From the IMG/VR virus record IMGVR_UViG_3300046507_000624, positions 1-23,741 of that record: a DNA stretch of 23,741 nucleotides. One strand, 5' to 3'. Under the pieces are notes generated by a model that was not told the DNA's origin, searched no databases, and saw only the letters and a list, made by a program, of their open reading frames with translations. Positions within the stretch are counted from its first letter, which is position 1, and each line of letters opens with the position of its first letter. The stretch is from a virus. This document shows, in pieces, positions 12,793 to 20,148 of the stretch. Both the position numbers and the translations under genes were made by a program.

Positions 12793-14157
12793 ATGGCTGA
12801 GAACAAAAAGTTTACATTAAAAGACCTTAAGGGCGCGAAACAATCGACTGTAAAAGAGCAGTCAAAAGAAATCGAAAGCACGGGCGGTAAGAAGCAGGAA
12901 TTTATTGAAATCGTTGAGGGCGTTAACAAGCTCCGAATTTTTCCGGCTCACCCAGGCTCCGATGACGAGGATCGTTATGCACAGAAGCGTGTAGTATCTT
13001 GGGTTCCTTTCAAAAAGGAAAGCGGAGAATTATCTCGCCGCCCAATTCTGAATGCCATTGTTCACGGTGGTCAATCAAAAGACATTATTGAGCAGTACAT
13101 CAAGTTTGCTACGGAAGCAATCCAGGGTAACCGCAAATTGGGTGTTAAGGAAAGAGGTAAGGCATTGGATGCCCTGGCTGACTTCTCAAAGGGCCTTGCG
13201 CCAAAAGGTTCGTACCAGATGTACGCCAAGAACGATGTAAAAGGTACAATTACCCGTGGTATCTTTGAGGCTACTTACGGTATCAAGCGTAAAATGGATG
13301 CCCTGGCCACATCAGAATTGGAAGATGACCCTGAGGCACTGGACCCAATCTCTTGCCCTATTGATGGCCACGTTATCAAACTGACCTACGATAAGAAGAA
13401 AGATAATAACAGCAAGTACGCTGTTGTTCTGGACCTTAAATCAAGCTCTTTAACCGAAGAGGATGTTGAGTGGCTGAATGAACAGAAGCCGTTAACCGAA
13501 CTTCTTTTAAACGTATACCACAAAGGCCACTTTGAAAGAGCTATGGCCGGTCTTGAAATTTACGATGAGCAGAATAAGATTGGCATATTTGGCGATGATG
13601 GAAATGAGGACTTCCATGATTTAGCTGCCGAACTTAAGGCACTGCTCCCTGATGCCCCTGAGCGTGGCGATTCAAGTGCTGATGATGATGATAACGACAA
13701 CGTTAATCTGGAAGATATGGACCGCAACGAATTAAAGCAGTTCATCATGGATAACGGACTTGACATCAAGGTTACCCGCAAAATGACCGAAGAGGATTTA
13801 CTGGATGCCATCGAAGAGGAGTTAGGTTTCTTACCTGAGAATCAGGCTGAATTGGATGAAAAGAAGAAGAAGAAAAAAGCTAAGCCGGAACCGGAAGCTA
13901 AATCGAAAAAATCTTCCCGTAAGCCAGAACCAGAGCCGGAAGAGGAAGAAGAGGAAGAGGAGGAGCCATTCGATGCCGATGAAGAAGAGGAAGAAGAGAA
14001 GCCGAAGCGTGGTGCCAAAAAAGCTCCGGTCAAAGAAGAAAAGTCTGCTAAGCGCTCTGCCCGTAAGCCGGTAGACGAAGAGGAAGAAGAAGAGGAGGAG
14101 GAAGAGGAGGAGGAAAAACCAACTCGTACTCGCCGCTCAGAAAGAAGAAGTAGATAG
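12793..14157 (+). CDS. Predicted phage ssDNA-binding protein with HeH-like motif and long charged tail (454 aa)
   Basis: After a polar start, residues 36-51 (E-F-I-E-I-V-E-G-V-N-K-L-R-I-F-P) match the 'G-x-N-k-x-R-I-x-P' opening strand of many gp32-like phage ssDNA-binding proteins. A beta-rich core (to about 270) includes Y-A-V-V-L-D-L. Residues ~305-343 (N-L-E-D-M-D-R-N-E-L-K-Q-F-I, then T-E-E-D-L-L-D-A-I) look like a HeH/SAP/Rho-N-type helix-extended-helix motif. From 355 to the end come Lys- and Glu-runs alternating with Arg/Ser, ending basic (R-S-E-R-R-S-R) rather than in the usual acidic tip. Its own promoter, strong Shine-Dalgarno and terminator suggest high expression. The assignment relies on motif, tail and context, not on a clear family match. 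Confidence 0.65.
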   Translation: MAENKKFTLKDLKGAKQSTVKEQSKEIESTGGKKQEFIEIVEGVNKLRIFPAHPGSDDEDRYAQKRVVSWVPFKKESGELSRRPILNAIVHGGQSKDIIEQYIKFATEAIQGNRKLGVKERGKALDALADFSKGLAPKGSYQMYAKNDVKGTITRGIFEATYGIKRKMDALATSELEDDPEALDPISCPIDGHVIKLTYDKKKDNNSKYAVVLDLKSSSLTEEDVEWLNEQKPLTELLLNVYHKGHFERAMAGLEIYDEQNKIGIFGDDGNEDFHDLAAELKALLPDAPERGDSSADDDDNDNVNLEDMDRNELKQFIMDNGLDIKVTRKMTEEDLLDAIEEELGFLPENQAELDEKKKKKKAKPEPEAKSKKSSRKPEPEPEEEEEEEEEPFDADEEEEEEKPKRGAKKAPVKEEKSAKRSARKPVDEEEEEEEEEEEEEKPTRTRRSERRSR

Positions 14158-14178
14158 TTTGATTGTTTGATAATTAAA

Positions 14179-14206
14179 GGTGGGGGATAATCCTCCACCC
14201 TTTTTT
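14179..14206 (+). terminator. Rho-independent terminator after the ssDNA-binding-like gene
   Basis: An 8-bp stem (14179-14186 GGTGGGGG with 14192-14199 CCTCCACC, one G-U pair) with loop ATAAT is followed by C and six T. This is the only classical intrinsic terminator seen in the window. It isolates the preceding gene as a unit of its own. Confidence 0.9.
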
Positions 14207-14228
14207 AAATCGTTGGAGTGAAGTTGGT

Positions 14229-14783
14229 ATGAGAGAGATTAAGATAGCGAATAGCGACAAAGTGGCCCTGGTTGATGACGAAGATTTTGAATTGGTTAAT
14301 CAGCATAGTTGGTGTATAGTGGGCGCATTAAGGAATTACCAAGGCTCAAAAATTGGAAATAAAATCATTTATATGCACTTATTTATAATGGGTGATTGCG
14401 ATGGTGTTGTGGACCATATCGACAGAGATACATTCAATAACACAAAGTCCAATTTAAGAGTTGTTACACGTTCTGAAAATTCTCTCAATAGAGTTGCCAA
14501 TAAAGGTGCATCAAGCAAATATAAAGGAGTCTTTGTTCGCAAGCCAGGAATATTCAGGGCTATTGTAAGCAGGAGAGTGAACGGGAAGCATTTAATGTTT
14601 CATAACGGGACTTACCGCTCAGAAGAGTTGGCTGCATTAGCCTATGATAAAAAGGCCTTAGAGGTATTTGCTGACGTGGACAGAAGTATATTAAGACTAA
14701 ACATCGACACATTTCCAGAACTAATTAATTATGAGAAAAAAAATACCGATAGCAGTTCTACTAACGGACTCACACCTACATAA
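14229..14783 (+). CDS. Free-standing HNH homing endonuclease with AP2 DNA-binding domain
   Basis: The 184-aa protein has an HNH core with H50 (Y-M-H), D62-H63 (V-D-H-I-D) and N70-N71 followed by S-N-L-R-V-V-T and S-E-N-S-L-N. An AP2-type DNA-binding domain (about 96-157) follows with S-K-Y-K-G-V, F-R-A-I-V and A-A-L-A-Y-D. This is the common build of phage HNH-AP2 homing endonucleases, which cut an allele lacking the gene and spread by repair. It lies between the terminator and the SbcD-like gene. Its last 17 codons overlap the start of that gene by 53 nt in another frame, so it probably inserted there and captured a stop by read-through. Confidence 0.88.
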   Translation: MREIKIANSDKVALVDDEDFELVNQHSWCIVGALRNYQGSKIGNKIIYMHLFIMGDCDGVVDHIDRDTFNNTKSNLRVVTRSENSLNRVANKGASSKYKGVFVRKPGIFRAIVSRRVNGKHLMFHNGTYRSEELAALAYDKKALEVFADVDRSILRLNIDTFPELINYEKKNTDSSSTNGLTPT

Positions 14784-15780
14784 AGATAATATCTCTCAGG
14801 TAGAGGATATTTGGGAGCAGGCGATAGCACTTTGCCGCAAATTGAAAGTAAATCGTATACTCCATGGAGGAGATATGGTTACAGCAAGGCAGGCTCAACC
14901 ACTGAGTGTTCTTGAATCAATGCTGCGAACAAGAGCAAGATTACTGGAAGAAGGGTTAGAGTTAGATGCAATTGAGGGGAACCATGACCGAAGTAACCTG
15001 GAGGCAGAGTTTGGGTATCCAAGCGTATTTGCCACGGATAATTTTAGGATACATCCGGCGAGCACGACACTTGATTTCGATGACGTTATAATCCACATGC
15101 TCTCATACTTTCCTGAAAATGGAAGTTACTGTGAGCGATTAGAGAATCTTAATAAGAGTGTTAAGAAAAAGAAATTTAACATCCTGGTAACCCATGTTGG
15201 TGTAAATGGTGGCCTTAGCCATGAGTCAGCAAGTTCAAACAAGGAGGTACCTACTTCGATTTTTAGTAAATTTGACACAGTGCTCATTGGGCATTATCAC
15301 AATCAGTGCCAAATTGACGGAACGGAAATCTACTATGTAGGCTCTACCCACCAATCAAATTTCGGTGAAGATTCCAACAAAGGGTTTACAATCCTATACT
15401 CCGATGGCTCCCACGAATTTGTTAAATCAAAGTTCCAGGAGTTTCGGACCATGCAGATTGATGCTGACGAAATCGACACCAAGTTCCTGAAAAAACTTAA
15501 GAAAGACATCGACAGCTCCGGAGATAAAGTTCGGGTAGTTATTGTAGGCGATGACTCCAAGTTGAAAACGGTTGACAAGAAAGCATTTGTCGAGGCCGGT
15601 GTTAGTAAAATTAAACTGAGAAGCGACAACGCTGAGTTTGAGGATAAAGCGGCACCGACAGTAACCGAGTACGTCAGCTTCACGAAAAAAGAAATCGTTC
15701 AGGAATATAAAAAGTTCAGCGTGGCCAACGAATTTGATTCGGAATTAGGTCTTGAATATTTACAGGAAATAAAAGGATAA
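14731..15780 (+). CDS. sbcD: SbcD / Mre11-like nuclease (T4 gp47 type)
   Basis: The 349-aa protein has all metal-binding motifs of calcineurin-like phosphoesterases of the Mre11 family: D13-S-H15 (motif I), G47-D48 (II), G-N84-H85-D86 (III), T-H155-V-G (IV) and G-H188-Y-H190 (V). With the Rad50-like protein encoded 3 nt downstream it forms a nuclease-ATPase complex that processes double-strand breaks and hairpins and, in T4, resects ends for recombination-dependent replication and degrades host DNA. Length is close to T4 gp47 (about 340 aa). The start is inside the homing endonuclease gene. A short N-terminus (M-R-K-K-I-P) and motif I at position 13 agree with it. Confidence 0.92.
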   Translation: MRKKIPIAVLLTDSHLHKDNISQVEDIWEQAIALCRKLKVNRILHGGDMVTARQAQPLSVLESMLRTRARLLEEGLELDAIEGNHDRSNLEAEFGYPSVFATDNFRIHPASTTLDFDDVIIHMLSYFPENGSYCERLENLNKSVKKKKFNILVTHVGVNGGLSHESASSNKEVPTSIFSKFDTVLIGHYHNQCQIDGTEIYYVGSTHQSNFGEDSNKGFTILYSDGSHEFVKSKFQEFRTMQIDADEIDTKFLKKLKKDIDSSGDKVRVVIVGDDSKLKTVDKKAFVEAGVSKIKLRSDNAEFEDKAAPTVTEYVSFTKKEIVQEYKKFSVANEFDSELGLEYLQEIKG

Positions 15781-15783
15781 GGT

Positions 15784-17676
15784 ATGTGGAAAGTTAGGAA
15801 AGCAATAGCAACCAATCTAATGACGTTCGATGACCTGGAGTTCACTGTAACCGATGGCGTTGTAACTGTAATCTACGGCCACAACAAGGACCGTGCCCAG
15901 GATAAGGATAAGAGTAATGGTTCCGGAAAAAGTGCCTACATGGAAGTAATTCCTATTGGAATTACAGGTAGCCCGTTACGTAAGGTTAAGAATGGAGAGA
16001 TGGTTCAGAACGGCAAGAAAAGCTGTACCATTGAACTGCACCTGGAGAACGAGCAGATAAAGGAAACGATGCGTATTGAGCGCATTTTCTATCCAAAGAA
16101 ATCTTCTCAGGTAATGATTTTTCTGAATGATGTTCCGCAAAACGATTTGGTTTCAACACCGGATGCGAATAAGTTTATCGAGGAAAAATTAGGTATCAAT
16201 GGCGATGACTTATTCAATTATTTTCTACTGAGCCGTAGCCGGTTCAAAGGATTCCTGGATAGTTCCGACACTGAAAAGAAAGATACCATCAATCGTTTCA
16301 GTAACGGGTACATGGTGGATGAGGCAATAGAAATCCTGGACTCCGACATTAAGGTGGAGGATGAGCAGGTAAAGATTGCGGAGGCAGCTTACAATCAGAT
16401 GTTTGGTAAAGTTGAGGGCATACGAGAATCAATTCAGGAAGCACTTGCCGCCGAGGACGATTCAGATGATGAGCAGATTGCCGATGCAAAAGAGGTTTTG
16501 TCGGCGCATGAGGCTGAATTAGTATTGGTGGAGAAGCACCTTAAGGCCCAAGAAAAATTACTCGCAAAAGCAGAAGCCGCTTACGAAAAACTTAAGGACG
16601 ATAAAAAAATTACTACACTTAAGGAAAAGAAAGCTGAGCAGAAGAAAAAATCCGATGAATATCAGCAAGAAATTATTAAGTTTCGTGAGGAGCTTTCGGA
16701 TGTTCGGATGGAAATCAAGGAAACGGAAAGCAAAATTAATGGTGCTATTGATTGCCCGAAATGCAAGCACACTTTCAGTATCGTGGATGATAAGTTCGAT
16801 GTTGCCAAGGCTGAGAAATTGTTGGTGGACTTACGTGAAGATGAGCAGGCAGTTATTCAGGATGGTAAAAGTGCCAAGGCTGATTACGAGGCATCTCAGG
16901 AAAAGTTAACTGAAATTCAGAGCAAGATTGATTCCATAATGGAAGCTCGCTCATTAGCCAACAACGAGGTTATTTCATTGAGCAGTTTTGTTAGTAAGTC
17001 AGAGGGTGCAGTTGTTAAATTAAATACCCGTATTGAGGCAACAAAATCTCGAATCAAATCTTTATCTTCGCAGGAGAAAGCAGATACCATTACTCCACTA
17101 CGGGAAAAGCTCGCTGAACTGGAACCGCAATTAACGGCACGTCAGGAGAAGTTGGATGGCGCTAAGCAATTGCGCGACCAATACGTTGAGCAGAAAGACT
17201 ATTTCAGACGTTTTAAGACCCACCTGGCCAACAAATCTATTAAGACGATAGAAAGTCTTACCAATGATTTTCTGGAGCTTATAGGGGCCGATATTGAGAT
17301 TTCAATTGAGGGTGAAACCACCCTATCTTCCGGAAAGAGTCGCGACAAAATCAGTGCCAGTCTGTACCGGAACGGTGAGGAACTTGGCTCATTCCATAAA
17401 AACTCCAACGGGGAAAAAGCTGAGGTGAATCTGGCCTGCATTCTCACTTTGCATAAGCTGATTAACCTGAATGCCGGTGAGGGTAAAGGCTTGGACTTCC
17501 TGGTTATTGATGAGATTATGGATGCAGCTGATGCAGCCGGTCTTATGGGAATGATACGTGGGATGAATAAGATGTCTATGACGGTACTGATGGTGAGCCA
17601 CGGTGCATTGGATGCGAACTATGAAAACGTAGTAACTGTGGTAAAGGAAAAAGGAAAAAGTACAATTAAAAATTAG
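15784..17676 (+). CDS. sbcC: SbcC / Rad50-like ATPase (T4 gp46 type)
   Basis: The 630-aa protein has a Walker A (N45-G-S-G-K-S50), long coiled-coil arms (about 185-480) broken by a zinc hook C324-P-K-C327, an ABC signature S-N-G-E-K-A (541-546), Walker B F-L-V-I-D-E (572-577) and the H-loop V-S-H606. It dimerises around DNA through the hook and drives the Mre11-like nuclease. The Walker A loop is unusual: between G32-H-N and S-N-G-S-G-K-S there is a charged insertion (about residues 35-43, D/K/R-rich). The length is near T4 gp46 (about 560 aa). It directly follows sbcD. Confidence 0.93.
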   Translation: MWKVRKAIATNLMTFDDLEFTVTDGVVTVIYGHNKDRAQDKDKSNGSGKSAYMEVIPIGITGSPLRKVKNGEMVQNGKKSCTIELHLENEQIKETMRIERIFYPKKSSQVMIFLNDVPQNDLVSTPDANKFIEEKLGINGDDLFNYFLLSRSRFKGFLDSSDTEKKDTINRFSNGYMVDEAIEILDSDIKVEDEQVKIAEAAYNQMFGKVEGIRESIQEALAAEDDSDDEQIADAKEVLSAHEAELVLVEKHLKAQEKLLAKAEAAYEKLKDDKKITTLKEKKAEQKKKSDEYQQEIIKFREELSDVRMEIKETESKINGAIDCPKCKHTFSIVDDKFDVAKAEKLLVDLREDEQAVIQDGKSAKADYEASQEKLTEIQSKIDSIMEARSLANNEVISLSSFVSKSEGAVVKLNTRIEATKSRIKSLSSQEKADTITPLREKLAELEPQLTARQEKLDGAKQLRDQYVEQKDYFRRFKTHLANKSIKTIESLTNDFLELIGADIEISIEGETTLSSGKSRDKISASLYRNGEELGSFHKNSNGEKAEVNLACILTLHKLINLNAGEGKGLDFLVIDEIMDAADAAGLMGMIRGMNKMSMTVLMVSHGALDANYENVVTVVKEKGKSTIKN

Positions 17677-17680
17677 TAAG

Positions 17681-17995
17681 ATGGGAAAAGTGAAGAGAGC
17701 AAAATTTAAAGTAAAACGTGTATTGAGTCGAAGAACCGGACATCAAGATTATTATATTGAGATGCAGGAAGTTGGGGGTTTTGTTAGTAAGCCTAAAATG
17801 CCCGTGTTCTATGCAAAGAAAAAGGGTATCATGTATGTGCCTCAAATTGTGTGGTTCAGGTCCCTGATTCAGGCCAAATTTGCAGCAACGTGGCTCAATA
17901 AGAAGATTAATCGCCAGTTACCATCAGGTCCAACAACAATGGATTGGGTTAAGAGAGAAGCGGAAAAATTAAACGATGTTATAGGTGGCCGCTAA
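17681..17995 (+). CDS. Hypothetical basic protein (104 aa)
   Basis: The gene starts 4 nt after sbcC and overlaps the nuclease gene that follows by 11 nt. The N-terminus is strongly basic (G-K-V-K-R-A-K-F-K-V-K-R), followed by D-Y-Y-I-E-M-Q and a W-F-R-S-L-I-Q-A-K-F-A-A-T-W-L helix. Its position and basic charge suggest DNA binding alongside the recombination genes. No family is recognised. Confidence 0.65.
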   Translation: MGKVKRAKFKVKRVLSRRTGHQDYYIEMQEVGGFVSKPKMPVFYAKKKGIMYVPQIVWFRSLIQAKFAATWLNKKINRQLPSGPTTMDWVKREAEKLNDVIGGR

Positions 17996-18623
17996 GAAGC
18001 TAACAGATGGCACTACTTATCGTAGCGATGAGGAGGTGTATTTCTCCTGGTTCCTGGACGAATTAGTTGAGTTAGGCTTCATAGACCGTTACGGTTACGA
18101 ATCCCGTGAGATTATACTTTTCGATGGCCTGTATGAGAAGTATGAGGAGGTTTTGAAAACTAAGGTAAAGCAAAAGCAGTTCAAGATTTCAAGTAAAAGA
18201 GTATACACTCCAGACTTTGAAATTTTCTGGAATCCTAAGGCTGAGGGAATCTTCTATAACGAATTGGGCTGTGGCCTACATCCGGATTATAGAGCTTACT
18301 TTACCGCTCAGAATGGGGTTTCTCTGGTGGAAGTTAAGCCAACCTTTGATGCCAATAATATGACCCGTTTAGTTAAGGGCTACATTGATTGGGTATACGA
18401 TAGGCACGAACTCTTCGTACAACTTGTGATACCGGCACCTAAAGTAAGTAAGACCGGCAAAGTATCTCCTACCGGAACATTGTTTGAGGATTGCGCTATA
18501 CCGAAAAAATACTTGGGCACTGATGGTTCATCTGATGTTAAATATCAGCTCAGGAAAATCAGATTCAAGTATACATTAATAAGTGATTACATTAAAGAGA
18601 GAAGAGATGGGAAGAAACAGTAA
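17985..18623 (+). CDS. PD-(D/E)XK superfamily endonuclease, predicted
   Basis: The 212-aa protein shows the spaced nuclease signature: an N-terminal acidic helix S-D-E-E-V-Y-F-S-W-F (14-23), then V-Y-T-P-D77-F-E-I, and S-L-V-E116-V-K118-P. This is the P-D...E-x-K layout of restriction-type and Holliday-junction resolvase-type nucleases, with D77, E116 and K118 as likely catalytic residues. Some Tn7 TnsA and phage resolvase-like proteins share the Y-T-P-D-F and V-E-V-K-P wording. Coming right after the Mre11/Rad50 pair, a role in recombination intermediate cleavage is plausible. The exact family is not identified. Confidence 0.7.
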   Translation: MAAKKLTDGTTYRSDEEVYFSWFLDELVELGFIDRYGYESREIILFDGLYEKYEEVLKTKVKQKQFKISSKRVYTPDFEIFWNPKAEGIFYNELGCGLHPDYRAYFTAQNGVSLVEVKPTFDANNMTRLVKGYIDWVYDRHELFVQLVIPAPKVSKTGKVSPTGTLFEDCAIPKKYLGTDGSSDVKYQLRKIRFKYTLISDYIKERRDGKKQ

Positions 18624-19212
18624 AGAAAGCGGTATCAGTGTAGAGGAGCGTAATCGCTTATTCGATAAGCACATAACACCAAACGTAAAGTTGGTTTATA
18701 AAACAGTGGCAGAGTACACAATGAATAGCAGTGATGTGGATGACAACTACCAGGACAGTTTAATGAACCTCCTGAACTACATTCATACATACCGGCCAGA
18801 GATGAGTATTCAAACCTGGATTATTACCTGCACGGTAAGATTTGTTGGAAAACTGGAGGCGGCGAAAGGCCTTAAGGCCCCGAATAAAGATGACTTCTGG
18901 AACAGCTATCTTAAGAAGTATGCTCCGAAAGGTAAGATGAAAATGGATTACATCGAAGATTCTGCCGAGGCAATGCGAGTTAAAGATGACTCGGTGCATT
19001 TTGAGAACCAGAAGTTATCTGATGAATCGGAGTTGGCGATAACATCTATTAAACCAATCTACGCAAGAGCATTTTTAATGCGACACATGGTTGGTATGAG
19101 TCTGGACGAAATCGCTGAGATAGAAACATCTGAGAAGAGTATTATTAAGCACCGTATTCACACAGCCAAAAAATTACTTGCCGCAAAACTTAGCCCTGAT
19201 GCAGGAAAATAA
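18607..19212 (+). CDS. Sigma-70-family-like RNA polymerase sigma factor
   Basis: The ATG at 18607 is preferred to an upstream GTG at 18583. The 201-aa protein has an N-terminal sigma-2-like helical region (about 24-86) with D-D-N-Y-Q-D-S-L-M-N-L-L and R-P-E-M-S-I-Q-T-W-I-I-T-C-T-V-R. An acidic linker follows, then a C-terminal sigma-4-like helix-turn-helix (about 150-195) reading Y-A-R-A-F-L-M-R-H-M-V-G-M-S-L-D-E-I-A-E and H-R-I-H-T-A-K-K-L-L. This size and two-region form resemble ECF sigma factors and T4 gp55. It could direct host RNA polymerase to late phage promoters. It overlaps the nuclease gene by 17 nt and the next gene by 14 nt. Confidence 0.8.
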   Translation: MGRNSKESGISVEERNRLFDKHITPNVKLVYKTVAEYTMNSSDVDDNYQDSLMNLLNYIHTYRPEMSIQTWIITCTVRFVGKLEAAKGLKAPNKDDFWNSYLKKYAPKGKMKMDYIEDSAEAMRVKDDSVHFENQKLSDESELAITSIKPIYARAFLMRHMVGMSLDEIAEIETSEKSIIKHRIHTAKKLLAAKLSPDAGK

Positions 19213-19792
19213 TAAAGACCTTTTGTTGGAAATATATTCTTTCCTGCATATAGGAATACTTGATAAGACGATTAAGAGAATTAACCTTGCCCAAAACGGG
19301 CAGGGTAAAACTCTTGAAAAATTCCACGCCAAATTGCTGAAAAAATTCGGTGAGAACATCGGTTCCGACTGGATGGTGGATTATTGCCTGTATCAGGTCC
19401 ATTACTGGCACGACAAGACCGTTCAGAATAAGTTGACCTTAGGTTGGACGATGGGTGATAAAGCGCTTGACAGGTACTTAAAACGGCCACAAGGCAAGTC
19501 TTTCTATGAAGATAAGATGTTGAAGCGAAAGCTCGGCCTTACCAGAGAGGAATTAAAGGACAAGTGGCGTAAAGTTGTAGTGGACCACCCATTAATGAAG
19601 TACAAGCACACGCCTCAGGAGGATGCTATTAAGAAACAATTCTTGAACCAGGATGTCGGATACTATCAGTGCCTGACGATGACCACCATGATTTCGGATA
19701 GTGAAGTTTGCAAGGGGTGCCGCTTTACGGAGGAGTGTAAAAAAAGTTTAAAGAAATTTTCACCGGAGCTTGCAAGAGTCAGAGGGATGTAG
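19199..19792 (+). CDS. Hypothetical protein with C-terminal cysteine cluster (197 aa)
   Basis: The ATG at 19199 (14-nt overlap with the sigma factor gene) is chosen over an upstream TTG at 19178. The protein is helical and basic and contains W-M-V-D-Y-C-L-Y-Q-V-H-Y-W-H (58-71). Its end carries C171-K-G-C174-R-F-T-E-E-C180, and C158 could complete a four-Cys metal site. No family is recognised. Coupling to the sigma factor suggests it might act in transcription control, but that is only contextual. Confidence 0.65.
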   Translation: MQENNKDLLLEIYSFLHIGILDKTIKRINLAQNGQGKTLEKFHAKLLKKFGENIGSDWMVDYCLYQVHYWHDKTVQNKLTLGWTMGDKALDRYLKRPQGKSFYEDKMLKRKLGLTREELKDKWRKVVVDHPLMKYKHTPQEDAIKKQFLNQDVGYYQCLTMTTMISDSEVCKGCRFTEECKKSLKKFSPELARVRGM

Positions 19793-19800
19793 TAGTTTTG
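19770..19800 (+). promoter_or_regulatory. Bacteroidota-type promoter for the DnaB-like gene region
   Basis: TTG (19770-19772), exactly 20 nt, then TAGTTTTG (19793-19800) fit the TTG...TAnnTTTG pattern. The -35-like part lies inside the end of the preceding gene and the -7 box starts right after its stop codon. The bases after TTG (CAA) are shared with the promoters at 2405 (minus) and 12720. Confidence 0.65.
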
Positions 19801-19827
19801 TCAAAATTATAAACACTAACATAGCAC

Positions 19828-20133
19828 ATGGCAATTTCCGTAACAGAAAAAACTTTTAATTTTGCTAACACTTTTATTACAAAAGAACTTGTTGACGTTC
19901 CAGGATGCTCTCATTCGAGAATAATCATTACGGAAGAAAGTCAAATCAAACATTTGCCTTGGGGCCAGGAATACAAAGATGTTTACAGAAAAGAGCTTAA
20001 GCGGAAAAAAGCTAAGTTTGGGATAGCGATAGACAATATCGGGACACCGCATATTATTGAAGTAAAAGAACAGATTGTCGGGGAGCTTATATTAAAGACC
20101 ATGCAGGAGATGGGTTTCCGGATAATGAAATAG
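19828..20133 (+). CDS. Hypothetical protein (101 aa)
   Basis: This is the first gene behind the promoter at 19770. It has no Shine-Dalgarno, but the region before the ATG is A-rich. The sequence includes C-S-H-S-R-I-I-I-T-E-E-S, a Lys/Arg-rich middle (R-K-E-L-K-R-K-K-A-K) and a C-terminal strand-helix part with I-I-E-V-K-E-Q. No motif of a known enzyme is seen. It precedes the replicative helicase by 15 nt. Confidence 0.6.
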   Translation: MAISVTEKTFNFANTFITKELVDVPGCSHSRIIITEESQIKHLPWGQEYKDVYRKELKRKKAKFGIAIDNIGTPHIIEVKEQIVGELILKTMQEMGFRIMK

Positions 20134-20148
20134 AAAAGGAGGGTATGA

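Noticed and set aside
13842-14198. Ser-rich ORF on the minus strand
   Set aside because: It is the antisense of the Glu-rich GAA/GAG tail of the ssDNA-binding-like gene; poly-Ser arises from TCC/TCT repeats and no ribosome binding site supports it.
18583-18606. GTG start for the sigma-like gene
   Set aside because: No good ribosome binding site and an ATG eight codons later with AGAGAGAAG ahead fits better.
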